In this document: positions 1 to 9,499 of the stretch, piece after piece
How positions within the stretch are numbered: the stretch's first letter is position 1
How the letters are laid out: each line of letters starts with the position of its first letter
Assembly (NCBI RefSeq): GCF_030684895.1
Contig: NZ_JAUXXP010000039.1
Location: 21,947-85,946, forward strand
Source: Pseudomonas sp.
Lineage (GTDB): Bacteria > Pseudomonadota > Gammaproteobacteria > Pseudomonadales > Pseudomonadaceae
Direction: 5' to 3'
DNA: 64,000 nucleotides
Position numbers and translations under genes: made by a program
The notes under the pieces: generated by a model
The model's input: the letters and a program-made list of their open reading frames with translations, nothing else
Told to the model about the DNA's origin: nothing
The model's database searches: none

Positions 1-1
1 C

Positions 2-1159
2 ACGCTGCTGGTTGAGTCGGTTGCTGAGGGCAAGGCCTTGGCCGCCCTGTCGCCGCGCGCCAACCGCGCGCTGATCGAGTCGGACGGCAAGCTGCAGCGT
101 TTCCTGGTCGACAACCCGCACCCGGAAATTTCCTGGAGCTCGCTGTGGGGCAAGGTCTGGTACGAGAACTATGACGCGCCTGGCCACGTCTGGCAGTCGA
201 CCTCCGCCAGCACCGACAACGAACCCAAGCTGAGCCTCGCGCCGCTGGCCTTCGGTACGCTGAAAGCCGCGTTCTACGCCATGCTTCTGGCGGCGCCGCT
301 GGCCATTGCTGCCGCGCTCTACACCGCCTACTTCATGGCCCCGGCGCTGCGCCGCAAGGTCAAGCCGGTGATCGAGCTGATGGAAGCGCTGCCGACGGTG
401 ATCCTCGGCTTCTTCGCCGGCCTGTTCCTCGCGCCCTATGTGGAAGGCCATCTGCCGGGGATTTTCAGCCTGCTGATCTTTACCCCGATCGGCATTCTGC
501 TGGCTGGTTACCTGTGGAGCCGCCTGCCGGAGTCGATTCGCCTGAGTGTGCCGGACGGCTGGGAGTCGGCGATGCTGATCCCGGTGATCCTGCTGGTGGG
601 CTATGTGTCGCTGGCCATGAGCGGCCATGTGGAGAACTGGCTGTTCGACGGCAACATGCGCATGTGGCTGAGCAATGACTTGGGCATTCCGTTCGACCAG
701 CGCAACGCCCTGGTCGTCGGCCTGGCCATGGGCTTTGCGGTGATCCCGACTATCTACTCGATTGCCGAAGACGCCGTGTTCAGCGTGCCGAAGAGCCTGA
801 CGTTCGGTTCTCTGGCTCTCGGTGCCACGCCGTGGCAGACCCTGACCCGCGTGGTGATTCTCACCGCCAGCCCAGGCATCTTCTCGGCGGTGATGATCGG
901 CATGGGTCGCGCCGTTGGCGAAACCATGATCGTGCTGATGGCCACCGGCAACACCGCGATCATGGACATGAACATCTTCGAGGGTCTGCGCACCCTGGCC
1001 GCCAACGTGGCGGTGGAAATGCCCGAATCGGAAGTCGGTGGTACTCACTACCGCGTGCTGTTCCTCTCGGCGCTGGTGCTGCTTGGCTTCACCTTTGTCA
1101 TGAACACCCTGGCGGAGCTGGTGCGCCAGCGTCTGCGCGTCAAGTACGCCTCGCTCTAA
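2..1159 (+). CDS. pstC: Phosphate ABC transporter permease PstC (5' truncated by window edge)
   Basis: Inner-membrane permease subunit of the high-affinity Pst phosphate importer, pairing with PstA and powered by PstB. The ORF track starts at 38, but the same frame is open to base 2 (TLLVESVAEGKALA...), so the gene enters from the left and only its C-terminal part is present. Visible features are a membrane segment after residue 70 (LKAAFYAMLLAAPLAIAAAL), the conserved EALPTVILGFFAG stretch, and the ABC-permease EAA loop (SLALGATPWQTLTRVV) followed by GRAVGETMIVLMATGN. Pseudomonad PstC proteins carry a long N-terminal extension compared with E. coli, which fits the residues before the first membrane segment here. 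pstA follows 15 bases downstream, so the two are cotranscribed. The pstS promoter and its Pho box would lie upstream of the window. Confidence 0.95.
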   Translation, partial: TLLVESVAEGKALAALSPRANRALIESDGKLQRFLVDNPHPEISWSSLWGKVWYENYDAPGHVWQSTSASTDNEPKLSLAPLAFGTLKAAFYAMLLAAPLAIAAALYTAYFMAPALRRKVKPVIELMEALPTVILGFFAGLFLAPYVEGHLPGIFSLLIFTPIGILLAGYLWSRLPESIRLSVPDGWESAMLIPVILLVGYVSLAMSGHVENWLFDGNMRMWLSNDLGIPFDQRNALVVGLAMGFAVIPTIYSIAEDAVFSVPKSLTFGSLALGATPWQTLTRVVILTASPGIFSAVMIGMGRAVGETMIVLMATGNTAIMDMNIFEGLRTLAANVAVEMPESEVGGTHYRVLFLSALVLLGFTFVMNTLAELVRQRLRVKYASL

Positions 1160-1174
1160 GGATTGGGAAGGTAT

Positions 1175-2851
1175 ATGTCCGTGAAACAGAACAACCTGAA
1201 AACCTGGTTCAAGAGCGGTACGCCGTGGATCTGGATGAATGCCGGCGCGGTGTCCATCGCCGTGATCATGACTCTCGGTCTGATGATGGTGATCGCCGTG
1301 CGCGGCCTCGGTCACTTCTGGCCGGCGGATTTCGTTTAGGCTCACTACCAGATCCCTGGCCAGGAAGCCAAAGTAATGGCTGGCGAGATCACCCAGATCG
1401 AAGAAGTGCCGCGCGCCCGTCTGGCTGCTTCCGGCTTGCCGGTGCAGGCTGAAGGCGGCGAGTTTATGACCCGCGAGCTATTCAAAGTGGGTAACCGCGA
1501 TGTGTATGGCGCGGACTTCACCTGGGTGGTCGGCGAATGGCTGAGCAACCTGCGCACCCCGGAAAACCTCACGGCGCTGGAGCGCCGCGAGTGGGGCAAC
1601 TTCTACGGCTACCTGGTCAACGTCAAGGAGGCCGGTGAACTGGTCGCCGAAGGCGATGCCAGCTGGCCGGTGCTGCAGGAGCGCATCGAGCGCGTCGAGC
1701 AGCTGCACAAGAACCTGGTGCGCCTGGAGAAGAAAGACATCGGGCGGATCAACGCGGGCCTGGAGCGCATCCGTCTGCAAACCCGCAAGCTGGAGCTGCA
1801 GGGCAAGCTGGATGAAGTCGCCCAGGCTGAGCTGGACGCAGAACGCGCGCAGTGGGATGCCGAGTACAAGGTGCTGGAAACCAAGCTGATCGCCCTCAAT
1901 CAAGCGTTCAATCGCGACAGCGTCACGCTCAAGACGGTTGATGGCCGTGAAGTGACCATCAGCCTGGGCAAAGTGGTGCGAGCCTTCCAGCCCAATGCCA
2001 TGGGCACGGCTGACAAGCTCGGCTTCTACTTTGCCAAGCTGTGGGAATTTGTCAGCGACGACCCACGTGAGGCCAACACCGAAGGCGGCATCTTCCCAGC
2101 GATTTTCGGCACGGTGATGATGACCCTGATCATGGCCGTGATTGTTACCCCGTTCGGCGTGGTGGCGGCCATTTACCTGCGTGAATACGCCAAGCAGGGC
2201 CCGTTGACCCGGGTAATCCGCATCGCGGTAAACAACCTGGCGGGTGTGCCGGCCATCGTTTACGGCGTGTTCGGCCTGGGCTTCTTCGTCTACGTGCTGG
2301 GTGGCTCGCTCGACCGCATGTTCTTCCCGGAAGCCGCACCGGCACCGACCTTCGGTACGCCGGGCCTGCTCTGGGCCTCGCTGACCCTGGCGATCCTCAC
2401 CCTGCCGGTGGTGATCGTGGCCACCGAAGAAGGTTTGGCGCGGATTCCGCGGGCGGTGCGTGAGGGCTCTCTGGCCCTCGGTGCGACCAAGGTGGAAACC
2501 CTTTGGCGCGTGGTGCTGCCCATGGCCAGCCCGGCGATGATGACCGGCCTGATTCTCGCCGTGGCCCGCGCCGCTGGCGAAGTGGCGCCGCTGATGCTGG
2601 TGGGCGTGGTCAAGCTGGCGCCGAGCCTGCCGGTGGATGGCAACTACCCGTACCTGCACCTCGATCAGAAGATCATGCACCTGGGCTTCCACATCTACGA
2701 CGTCGGCTTCCAGAGCCCCAACGTCGAAGCCGCGCGGCCGCTGGTGTACGCCACCGCGTTGCTGCTGGTGCTGGTCATCGTGGTGCTGAACATGGCGGCG
2801 GTGTATATCCGCAACCACCTGCGCGAGAAGTACAAGGCGCTGGATCACTAA
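1175..2851 (+). pseudogene. pstA: pstA, phosphate ABC transporter permease, interrupted by an in-frame amber codon
   Basis: Second permease subunit of the Pst importer. Translation from ATG 1175 gives MSVKQNNLKTWFKSGTPWIW with a first membrane segment and then FWPADFV, where codon 55 (1337-1339) is TAG. The same frame continues as AHYQIPGQEAKVMAGEITQ and stays open to 2851, so the break is one codon, most simply CAG to TAG. Without it the product is 558 aa, the size expected for pseudomonad PstA, with a long inter-membrane coiled region and an EAA loop (SLALGATKVETLWRVVLP). The ORF track shows only the part from the internal ATG at 1376 (491 aa), which lacks the first membrane helix. It could be a real nonsense mutation, an amber-suppressed gene or a base error. 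All other pst genes look intact. Confidence 0.85.
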
Positions 2852-2857
2852 TCATCG

Positions 2858-2881
2858 CGCCGCGGCCTGCTGGCCGCGGCG
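2858..2881 (+). other. Strong GC hairpin between pstA and pstB
   Basis: A 10-bp perfect inverted repeat (CGCCGCGGCC, loop TGCT, GGCCGCGGCG) lies seven bases after the pstA stop and has no T run. Inside an operon such a stem more likely protects or attenuates mRNA than ends transcription, and could raise or lower PstB relative to the permeases. The role is inferred; the stem is directly visible. Confidence 0.6.
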
Positions 2882-2914
2882 GCTTAACGCATTTGTTAGC
2901 GTAGGGAGCATCCC

Positions 2915-3748
2915 ATGCAGCACGAAACACATACACACGGTATCGACATGGCGGCCCTCGGCCGCGACCGCCAGGGCCTGAACATGGCCAACGAGCGCGT
3001 GGCCATCGACGTACCGGGTCTGAACCTCTACTACGGCGACAAGCAGGCGCTGTTCGACGTCAAGATGAGCATTCCCAACCAGCGCGTGACGGCCTTTATC
3101 GGCCCGTCCGGTTGCGGTAAATCGACCCTGCTGCGCACCTTCAACCGGATGAATGATCTGGTCGACGGTTGCCGCGTGGAAGGCGAAATCAACCTCGACG
3201 GCAAGAACATCTACCGCAAGGGCGAAGATGTCGCCGAGCTGCGTCGTCGCGTCGGCATGGTGTTCCAGAAGCCTAACCCGTTCCCCAAGAGCATCTACGA
3301 GAACGTGGTGTACGGCCTGCGCATCCAGGGCATCAACCAGAAGCGCGTGCTCGATGAAGCCGTGGAATGGGCACTGAAAAGCGCGGCGCTGTGGGATGAA
3401 GTGAAGGATCGTCTGCACGAGTCGGCGCTCGGCCTGTCCGGTGGTCAGCAGCAGCGCCTGGTGATCGCCCGTACCGTGGCGGTCCAGCCGGAAGTGCTGC
3501 TGCTCGACGAACCCTGCTCGGCCCTCGACCCGATTTCCACGCTGAAAGTCGAAGAGCTGATCTACGAACTGAAATCCAAGTACACCATCGTTATCGTGAC
3601 CCACAACATGCAGCAGGCGGCGCGGGTCTCGGATTACACGGCGTTTATGTACATGGGCAAACTGATCGAGTTCGGTGATACCGATACGCTGTTCACCAAC
3701 CCGGCGAAGAAACAGACAGAGGACTACATCACCGGTCGTTACGGCTGA
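2915..3748 (+). CDS. pstB: Phosphate ABC transporter ATP-binding protein PstB
   Basis: Cytoplasmic ATPase that drives phosphate import through PstCA and takes part, with PhoU and PhoR, in phosphate sensing. The 277-aa protein has Walker [10 protein letters not shown], the ABC signature LSGGQQQR, Walker [13 protein letters not shown] and the switch histidine in IVTHNM, all in order. The first 30 residues ([16 protein letters not shown]) precede the ABC core, as in other pseudomonad PstB proteins, which supports ATG 2915; GTAGGGAG lies just upstream as a ribosome binding site. It follows pstA after 63 bases holding a hairpin, and phoU comes 53 bases downstream, giving the usual pstCAB-phoU operon. 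Confidence 0.97.
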   Translation: MQHETHTHGIDMAALGRDRQGLNMANERVAIDVPGLNLYYGDKQALFDVKMSIPNQRVTAFIGPSGCGKSTLLRTFNRMNDLVDGCRVEGEINLDGKNIYRKGEDVAELRRRVGMVFQKPNPFPKSIYENVVYGLRIQGINQKRVLDEAVEWALKSAALWDEVKDRLHESALGLSGGQQQRLVIARTVAVQPEVLLLDEPCSALDPISTLKVEELIYELKSKYTIVIVTHNMQQAARVSDYTAFMYMGKLIEFGDTDTLFTNPAKKQTEDYITGRYG

Positions 3749-3801
3749 TGGCAAGCCCATCCTAAGCAGAGACGTTATTCGGTTCATTCAAGGGTTTGCA
3801 C

Positions 3802-4533
3802 ATGATCAACAAAGAAAACCTTACCCAGCACATCTCCCAGCAGTTCAACGTCGAGCTGGAGGAGGTGCGTAGCCACCTGCTGGCGATGGGCGGCCTGGTC
3901 GAGAAGCAGGTCAATGACGCGGTCACCGCGCTGATCGATGCCGACTCCGGTCTGGCTCAGCAAGTGCGCGAGATCGATGACCAGATCAACCAGATGGAAC
4001 GCAATATCGACGAGGAGTGCGTGCGCATTCTCGCCCGTCGTCAGCCGGCCGCGTCCGACCTGCGGTTGATCATCAGCATCTCCAAGTCGGTTATCGATCT
4101 CGAGCGCATCGGCGACGAAGCGACCAAGATCGCCAAGCGCGCGATCCTGTTGTGCGAAGAAGGCGAAGCACCGCGCGGTTATGTGGAAGTGCGGCATATC
4201 GGCGATCAGGTGCGCCGGATGGTGCAGGAAGCGCTGGACGCGTTCGCCCGTTTCGACGCCGACCTGGCGCTGTCAGTGGCGCAGTACGACAAGACCGTCG
4301 ACCGCGAATACAAGACCGCACTGCGTGAGCTGGTGACCTTTATGATGGAAGACCCGCGCTCGATTTCGCGCGTGCTCAACATCATCTGGGCTCTGCGTTC
4401 ACTGGAGCGCATCGGCGACCACGCACGCAATATCGCCGAACTGGTGATCTACCTGGTCCGCGGCACCGACGTCAAACACATCGGTCTGACTCGTATGCAG
4501 GAAGAAGTGCAGGGCACCAAAAAAGGCCACTGA
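3802..4533 (+). CDS. phoU: Phosphate signalling protein PhoU
   Basis: Helical-bundle protein that couples Pst transporter activity to the PhoR kinase and keeps the Pho regulon off when phosphate is plentiful. The 243-aa product has the two PhoU repeats, each with the conserved (D/S)LERIGD-type metal/phosphate patch: VIDLERIGDEATKIAKRA near residue 95 and RSLERIGDHARNIAELV near 200. The ORF track begins at a TTG six bases upstream; ATG 3802 is preferred because it gives MINKENLTQHISQQFN, the family's usual N-terminus. It is the last gene of the pst operon. Confidence 0.96.
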   Translation: MINKENLTQHISQQFNVELEEVRSHLLAMGGLVEKQVNDAVTALIDADSGLAQQVREIDDQINQMERNIDEECVRILARRQPAASDLRLIISISKSVIDLERIGDEATKIAKRAILLCEEGEAPRGYVEVRHIGDQVRRMVQEALDAFARFDADLALSVAQYDKTVDREYKTALRELVTFMMEDPRSISRVLNIIWALRSLERIGDHARNIAELVIYLVRGTDVKHIGLTRMQEEVQGTKKGH

Positions 4534-4678
4534 GTCGGCTGTTGTGGGCGGCGTTGACGCGCTGCCCGTGCGGGCCTACATGGCCAAGATGCACCTGATC
4601 GCGACATATGGTGCATTTCGGTTGGCCTTTGGCCAGTAGCCGTGACTATGCTTAAGGCCATCAGAACAGGAGTGGCCG

Positions 4679-5590
4679 ATGAGCAAAGTCAGCGTGCTGG
4701 TAGTGGACGACGCAACCTTTATCCGCGATTTGGTGAAGAAGGGTTTACGCGACCACTTTCCAGGCATCCAGATTGAGGAAGCCGTCAACGGGCGCAAAGC
4801 TCTGCAGATGCTGACGCGCCAGCCGGTTGACCTGATTCTCTGTGACTGGGAAATGCCGGAAATGTCTGGCCTGGAACTGCTCACCTGGTGCCGCGAACAA
4901 GAAGCCCTGAAGATCGTCCCGTTTATCATGGTCACCAGCCGCGGTGACAAAGAGAACGTGGTGCAGGCGATTCAGGCCGGCGTTTCCGACTTTATCGGCA
5001 AACCCTTTTCCAACGAACAGCTGATCACCAAGGTGAAAAAGGCCCTCAGCCGTGCCGGCAAATTGCAGGCGCTGATGTCCAGCGCGCCGCCGAAAATGCT
5101 CAGCAGCGGCTCTTTTGCCAACGACTCGCTGTCCGCCCTGACGGGCGGCAAAGCCGATGTAGTCAAACCCGCAGCAGGGCCAGCGGTGCAAGCTGCCGCG
5201 GCCTTTGCCGGCAAACCTGCTGCCAAAGCAGCGGCTGCCAGCGCGCCCAGCGGGCGTGGTCAGGGCCAGTTGCGCTTGCCCGGTGGCGCCAGCATGTCTT
5301 GCGTGATCAAGGCCCTGAGCCTCAAGGAAGCGCTGCTGGTGGTCAAACGCACCGAGGAGCTGCCGCAGGTGCTGGAAAGCGCGGTGCTTGATCTGGAGCA
5401 GGGCGAGGCGGCAGAAACGGCGCGACTCAATGGCTATCTGCATGCCGTCGCGGCCTTTGAGCCAAAACCGGACAGCGAGTGGCTGCAACTGACCTTCAGA
5501 TTCGTCGACCGCGACCCGCAGAAGCTCGACTACATCTCCCGGCTGATCGCTCGAGGCACCGCGCAGAAGCACTTCAGCCCGGGTGCTTAG
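4679..5590 (+). CDS. Response regulator (CheY-like receiver with an undefined C-terminal domain)
   Basis: The first 120 residues form a receiver domain: acidic pair in VLVVDDATF, phospho-acceptor Asp in LILCDWEMPEMSGLEL, switch Thr in IMVTSRGDKE and Lys in IGKPFS. An Ala/Lys-rich linker (residues 130-195) leads to a 100-residue C-terminal domain starting GQGQLRLPGGASMSCVIKAL. That domain has no DNA-binding helix-turn-helix that I can see; a PilZ-like beta fold is possible but the arginine motif is not evident. An orphan regulator sits at this place after phoU in other pseudomonads, so it is part of the conserved neighbourhood rather than an insertion. No cognate kinase gene adjoins it. Ribosome site AGGAG is at 4669. 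Output and partner are unknown. Confidence 0.8.
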   Translation: MSKVSVLVVDDATFIRDLVKKGLRDHFPGIQIEEAVNGRKALQMLTRQPVDLILCDWEMPEMSGLELLTWCREQEALKIVPFIMVTSRGDKENVVQAIQAGVSDFIGKPFSNEQLITKVKKALSRAGKLQALMSSAPPKMLSSGSFANDSLSALTGGKADVVKPAAGPAVQAAAAFAGKPAAKAAAASAPSGRGQGQLRLPGGASMSCVIKALSLKEALLVVKRTEELPQVLESAVLDLEQGEAAETARLNGYLHAVAAFEPKPDSEWLQLTFRFVDRDPQKLDYISRLIARGTAQKHFSPGA

Positions 5591-5658
5591 GTTGGGCTGC
5601 GCTGTACACCGGCAACCTACCTGCGATCTCCCCGTTATCTGTTGCACGCAAGCCTTAG

Positions 5659-5675
5659 CCCGGATGCCATCCGGG
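5659..5675. repeat. Short REP-like inverted repeat
   Basis: CCCGGAT-GCC-ATCCGGG lies in the 219-base gap between the response regulator and the M23 peptidase gene. The TAGCCCGGATG core is a familiar dispersed hairpin of pseudomonad genomes. It probably acts as a weak terminator or RNA stabiliser after the response regulator. The rest of the gap shows nothing coding. Confidence 0.5.
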
Positions 5676-5809
5676 GAAAGCCTGGCGAGCCATGCCGACC
5701 GATGGCGGTGAGCCGGTTCACAGCCTGACCCTTAGTGCCTCGCACGGCGGCGGTAGCGCTGCTAATCTCAAGGGTCCGGACACAGACAAATCATAAGATC
5801 CGAGTCGTT

Positions 5810-6706
5810 ATGCTAGGGCGTTTGATACTTCTCTGCAGTTTGTTGACCCTTGCCGGCCAGGCAGTGGCGTTGACTATTTATAAGTACACCGATGCCAACG
5901 GCGTGGTCACCTATACCGACCAGGCCGCGCCCGGTGCGCAGGTGTTCGTGTTTCGCGACCGCATGGTTGAGCGCCTGGACAACCAGGTAAAGCTGGAAAC
6001 CAAGAAACACGAAGCGGGTGAAACCCTGTTGGTACGCAACGACCTGTACGCACCGGTGCAGATCGAACTGCGTCTGGAAGCCACTGACAACGTCACCGGC
6101 GTGCCGAACAAGCCGATCAGCTGGGTGTTGCCGCCGCGCAGCAATATTCGCCTGGCCACCCTGGCTCCGCGCGATGCCAGCAAACCCATGCGTTACACCC
6201 CCAAGCTGCGTTACGCCATGGGCGATCCGCGCCTGCTACCGACGCAGAAGAGCTACCCGTTGCCGTGGCGCGGTGGCCCGTTCCGTCTGACCCAGGGCGC
6301 CAATGGCCAGTACAGCCACTTCACGCCGAAAGGCCGCTACGCCATGGATATCGCCATGCCCGAAGGCACGCCGATTGTTGCGGCGCGCGGCGGCATTGTG
6401 GTGAAAACCGAAAATCAGCAGGGCGGTCGTGGCAACAACCCGTCCGGCAACTACGTACGTATCCTCCATGACGACGGCACCATGGGCGTTTATCTGCACC
6501 TGATGAAGGGCTCTGTGGCGGTCAGCGAAGGCAGCCGCGTGCACGCCGGCAGCATACTCGCGCGCTCCGGCAATACCGGCAACAGCACCGGCCCGCACCT
6601 GCATTTCGTGGTGCAGCGCAATGTCGGCCTGGCGCTGGAATCGATCCCCTTCAACTTCGCCCAGCCGGTCGACAGTCTGCCTAACTTCGCGGTGGGTGGG
6701 GAGTAA
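5810..6706 (+). CDS. Exported M23-family peptidoglycan peptidase with N-terminal DUF4124
   Basis: The 298-aa product from ATG 5810 begins with a clear signal peptide (MLGRLILLCSLLTLAGQAVA) and then a DUF4124 segment (LTIYKYTDANGVVTYTDQ), so the ORF-track start at 5735 is too early. The C-terminal 130 residues are a LytM/M23 metallopeptidase: HFTPKGRYAMDIAMPEGTPI supplies the His and Asp zinc ligands and GPHLHFVVQRN the HxH motif, all present, so it should be catalytically competent. Such enzymes cleave peptide cross-bridges of peptidoglycan in the periplasm. It lies between the response regulator and the CNNM gene as in related genomes. Its exact substrate is not shown by sequence. Confidence 0.85.
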   Translation: MLGRLILLCSLLTLAGQAVALTIYKYTDANGVVTYTDQAAPGAQVFVFRDRMVERLDNQVKLETKKHEAGETLLVRNDLYAPVQIELRLEATDNVTGVPNKPISWVLPPRSNIRLATLAPRDASKPMRYTPKLRYAMGDPRLLPTQKSYPLPWRGGPFRLTQGANGQYSHFTPKGRYAMDIAMPEGTPIVAARGGIVVKTENQQGGRGNNPSGNYVRILHDDGTMGVYLHLMKGSVAVSEGSRVHAGSILARSGNTGNSTGPHLHFVVQRNVGLALESIPFNFAQPVDSLPNFAVGGE

Positions 6707-6732
6707 CCCATCCTACAAGGCGGCGAGGATGC

Positions 6733-8073
6733 TCAATCGAGCTTTAGCACCTTGGCCAGCACGATCTTCGGGCCTTTCATCTTCTTGACGATGATGCGTA
6801 GGCCGTCGACTTCCAGCACTTCCTCTTCCTCGGGCATGCGCTTGAGGGTTTCGTAGATCAGCCCGGCGAGGGTTTCCGCTTCGACGTGATCGAGGTCGAC
6901 GCCGAGCAGGCGCTCGACTTTGGCCAGTGGCGTGTCGCCGCGTACCAGCAGCTTGCCCGGCTGATAGGCGAGGATGCCGCGTTCGGCCTTGCGGTGTTCG
7001 TCCTGAATATCGCCGACCAGGGCCTCGAGCACGTCTTCCATGGTCAGGTAGCCAATTACCTTGCCGTCGGCTTCCTCGACCAGGGCGAAGTGCGAGCCGC
7101 CCTGGCGGAACTGTTCCAGCAGGTTGGACAGCGGCATATGCCGGCCAACCCGCTCGATGGGGTGCATCAGCTCGGCCAGCTTCAACGCCGAGGGCAACAT
7201 CTCCAGCAGCGACAGGTGCAACAGCAGATCCTTGATATGCAATACGCCGACATACTCGCCGCTGGTCTCGTCGTAGATCGGGTAGCGGCTGTACTTGTGC
7301 CGGCGAAATACGCTGAATACTTCATCCAAGGCAGCCGTCAGTGGTAGGTAGACCAAGTCCTCGCGGGAGTTGGCCCAGTCCACCACTTCCAGTTCGCCCA
7401 GCTCCACGGCCGAGGCCAGTACGCGCATGTCCTGGTCGCTGGGGTTGCTGGCGCGGCTGGAGTGCAGGATCAGCTTGAGTTCGTCGCGGCTGTAGTGGTG
7501 CTCATGGTGCGGCCCCGGCTCGCCCTGGCCGGCCACGCGCAGAATGGCGTTGGCACTGGCGTTGAGCAGGAAAATCGCCGGGTACATGGCCCAGTAGAAC
7601 AGGTACAACGGCACGGCCGTCCACAGCGAGAGCAGCTCGGGTTTGCGGATGGCCCATGATTTTGGTGCCAGCTCGCCGATCACGATATGCAGATAGGAAA
7701 TGATCGCGAAGGCGCTAAAGAAGGCGATGCCATGCACCAGCTTCGGTGACTCAATGCCGATGGCGGCGAGCAGCGGTTCGAGCAGGTGGGCAAAGGCGGG
7801 TTCGCCGACCCAGCCGAGGCCGAGGGAGGCCAGGGTGATGCCCAATTGGCAGGCCGACAGGTAGGCGTCCATCTGGTTGTGTACGGTGCGCAGGATATGC
7901 CCGCGCCAGCCGTGGGCTTCTGCCAAGGCATCGACCTTGGTGGCACGTAAGCGAACAATGGCGAACTCGGCGGCGACGAAGAAGCCGTTGAGCAGCACCA
8001 GAAACAGGGCGAAGAGGACGAGGCCGAAATCGGCGAAATAGTTGCTGGCGACGTAACTCGTGGAGGGGTCCAT
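6733..8073 (-). CDS. CNNM/CorC-type transmembrane transporter (hemolysin-like, DUF21-CBS-CorC)
   Basis: The 446-aa protein has an N-terminal DUF21 membrane domain (LVLFALFLVLLNGFFVAAEF, QLGITLASLGLGWVGEP, IVIGELAPKSWA), a CBS pair near residues 215-340 (SRYPIYDETSGEYVGVLHIKDLL; VIGYLTMEDVLEALVGDIQDEH) and a C-terminal CorC_HlyC domain. Family members are magnesium/cobalt efflux or ion-homeostasis proteins; the older name hemolysin is misleading. It runs convergently towards the M23 gene, and phoR lies about 70 bases upstream on the same strand, so cotranscription with phoBR is possible. Substrate is not determined here. Confidence 0.85.
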   Translation of the reverse strand: MDPSTSYVASNYFADFGLVLFALFLVLLNGFFVAAEFAIVRLRATKVDALAEAHGWRGHILRTVHNQMDAYLSACQLGITLASLGLGWVGEPAFAHLLEPLLAAIGIESPKLVHGIAFFSAFAIISYLHIVIGELAPKSWAIRKPELLSLWTAVPLYLFYWAMYPAIFLLNASANAILRVAGQGEPGPHHEHHYSRDELKLILHSSRASNPSDQDMRVLASAVELGELEVVDWANSREDLVYLPLTAALDEVFSVFRRHKYSRYPIYDETSGEYVGVLHIKDLLLHLSLLEMLPSALKLAELMHPIERVGRHMPLSNLLEQFRQGGSHFALVEEADGKVIGYLTMEDVLEALVGDIQDEHRKAERGILAYQPGKLLVRGDTPLAKVERLLGVDLDHVEAETLAGLIYETLKRMPEEEEVLEVDGLRIIVKKMKGPKIVLAKVLKLD

Positions 8074-8142
8074 AGAAGGTTCGGGTAGTGAATGACCGCT
8101 AAAGGGTGGGGGCTGGCTGCCGGCTTTGCAAGTACGCTGCGG

Positions 8143-9468
8143 TTACTGGCCGCGCCGCACCACTTGCAGCATGGGGAAGTGGCAGGTGAAGGTGCTGCCC
8201 TTGCCCAGACGGCTGGCGATATCCAGCCGCGCGCGGTGGCGCAGCAGCACATGCTTGGCGATGGCCAGGCCCAGACCGGTGCCGCCGGTGTTGCTGGCGC
8301 GGCTGGAGTCGACCCGGTAGAAACGCTCGGTCAGGCGTGGCAGATGTTTGGCCTCAATACCCAGGCCGCTGTCCTGCACGCTGAGGTGCGCACCCTGTTC
8401 ATCGCCCCACCAGCGCACATGAATCTCGCCTTCGTCCGGGGTGTATTTCACCGCATTGAACACCAGGTTGGAAAAGGCGCTACGCAGTTCCGTCTCGCTG
8501 CCCTTGAGCTTGATATGCGGATCGGCTTCCAGGCTGATGCGGTGATGACGCTCGCCGGACAGCGCCTGGGCATCGTTCTTGATACTCAGCAGCAGCAGAT
8601 CAACGGCCACCGGTTGGTTGTCCGAGGGGTAGTCGGTGGCTTCCAGCTTGGCTAACAAGAGCAGGTCATTGAGCAGGTTCTGCATCCGCCCGCCTTGCTG
8701 CTGCATCTGCTGCAGCGCCCTCAGCCAGCGCGGATTAACGTCCTCGACGTTATCTAACAGGGTTTCCAGGTAGCCGGCGATCACCGTCAGTGGCGTGCGC
8801 AGCTCGTGGGAGACGTTGGCGACGAAGTCCTTACGCATCTGCTCCAGCTGATACAGGCGGGTGATGTCGCGCACCAGCATCAGGTGCTCACGATTGCCGT
8901 ACTGGGTGATATGGAATTGCAGGCGCAAACGGTCGCTGACCGGCGACGGCAGCTCCAGCGGCTCGTTGTAATTGTGGTTCTCGAAATACTCGATAAAGCG
9001 CGGGTCGCGCACCAGGTTGGTGATCTGTTGGCCGCTGTCCTGTGGGGTTTTCAGGCCCAGGAGTTTTTCGGCGGCGATGTTCCACCATTCCAGGTTGCCG
9101 TCGCGGTCGAGCATGATCACCGCATCTTTCAGCGCGGCGGTCGACTCCTGTACGCGGTCGATCACTGCCTGCAGGCGGCCACGGACTTTCTGGTCGCGGC
9201 GCTGCAGGTGATAGATGCTGTCGAACACTTCGCCCCACAGGCCGTAGCCATCGGGCGGTGCTTCATCACCCTGGCGGGTGCGCAGCCATTTGTGCAAACG
9301 CAACAGTTGTTGCAGGTGCCAGCCGAGGTAGCCGGCCAGGCCGAGTAGCAGGGTCCAGGCGTATTCGCCAGTGATCAGCCCGAGCAGCAGGCAGACACCG
9401 ACCAGCAGCAACAAGCGACGTATCAGGGGGCCGCGCCAGTCTTGATTCAATTCAAACTCATCCGCCAA
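8143..9468 (-). CDS. phoR: Phosphate regulon sensor histidine kinase PhoR
   Basis: Membrane-bound kinase that phosphorylates PhoB when phosphate is scarce and dephosphorylates it when PhoU/Pst signal sufficiency. The 441-aa protein shows two N-terminal membrane helices (residues 14-52), a short PhoR linker, a PAS domain (VIMLDRDGNLEWWNIAAEKLLGL), the H-box FVANVSHELRTPLTVIAGYLE, and a HATPase domain with N box (FSNLVFNAVKYTP), G1 (DSGLGIEAKHLPRL) and G2 ([14 protein letters not shown]). It lies 31 bases downstream of phoB in the same direction, the normal phoBR operon. Confidence 0.96.
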   Translation of the reverse strand: MADEFELNQDWRGPLIRRLLLLVGVCLLLGLITGEYAWTLLLGLAGYLGWHLQQLLRLHKWLRTRQGDEAPPDGYGLWGEVFDSIYHLQRRDQKVRGRLQAVIDRVQESTAALKDAVIMLDRDGNLEWWNIAAEKLLGLKTPQDSGQQITNLVRDPRFIEYFENHNYNEPLELPSPVSDRLRLQFHITQYGNREHLMLVRDITRLYQLEQMRKDFVANVSHELRTPLTVIAGYLETLLDNVEDVNPRWLRALQQMQQQGGRMQNLLNDLLLLAKLEATDYPSDNQPVAVDLLLLSIKNDAQALSGERHHRISLEADPHIKLKGSETELRSAFSNLVFNAVKYTPDEGEIHVRWWGDEQGAHLSVQDSGLGIEAKHLPRLTERFYRVDSSRASNTGGTGLGLAIAKHVLLRHRARLDIASRLGKGSTFTCHFPMLQVVRRGQ

Positions 9469-9499
9469 TCAATCCATGGTTGCCAGGTCGTGCAGTGGC

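Noticed and set aside
832-1452. 206-aa plus-strand ORF overlapping pstC and the pstA start
   Set aside because: Shadow frame of pstC/pstA with low-complexity Arg/Gly/His content; the real pstA frame begins at 1175.
1478-2848. 456-aa ORF on the minus strand opposite pstA
   Set aside because: Composition is His/Gln/Arg-rich antisense of a GC-rich gene; no family pattern and it lies fully under a clear PstA frame.
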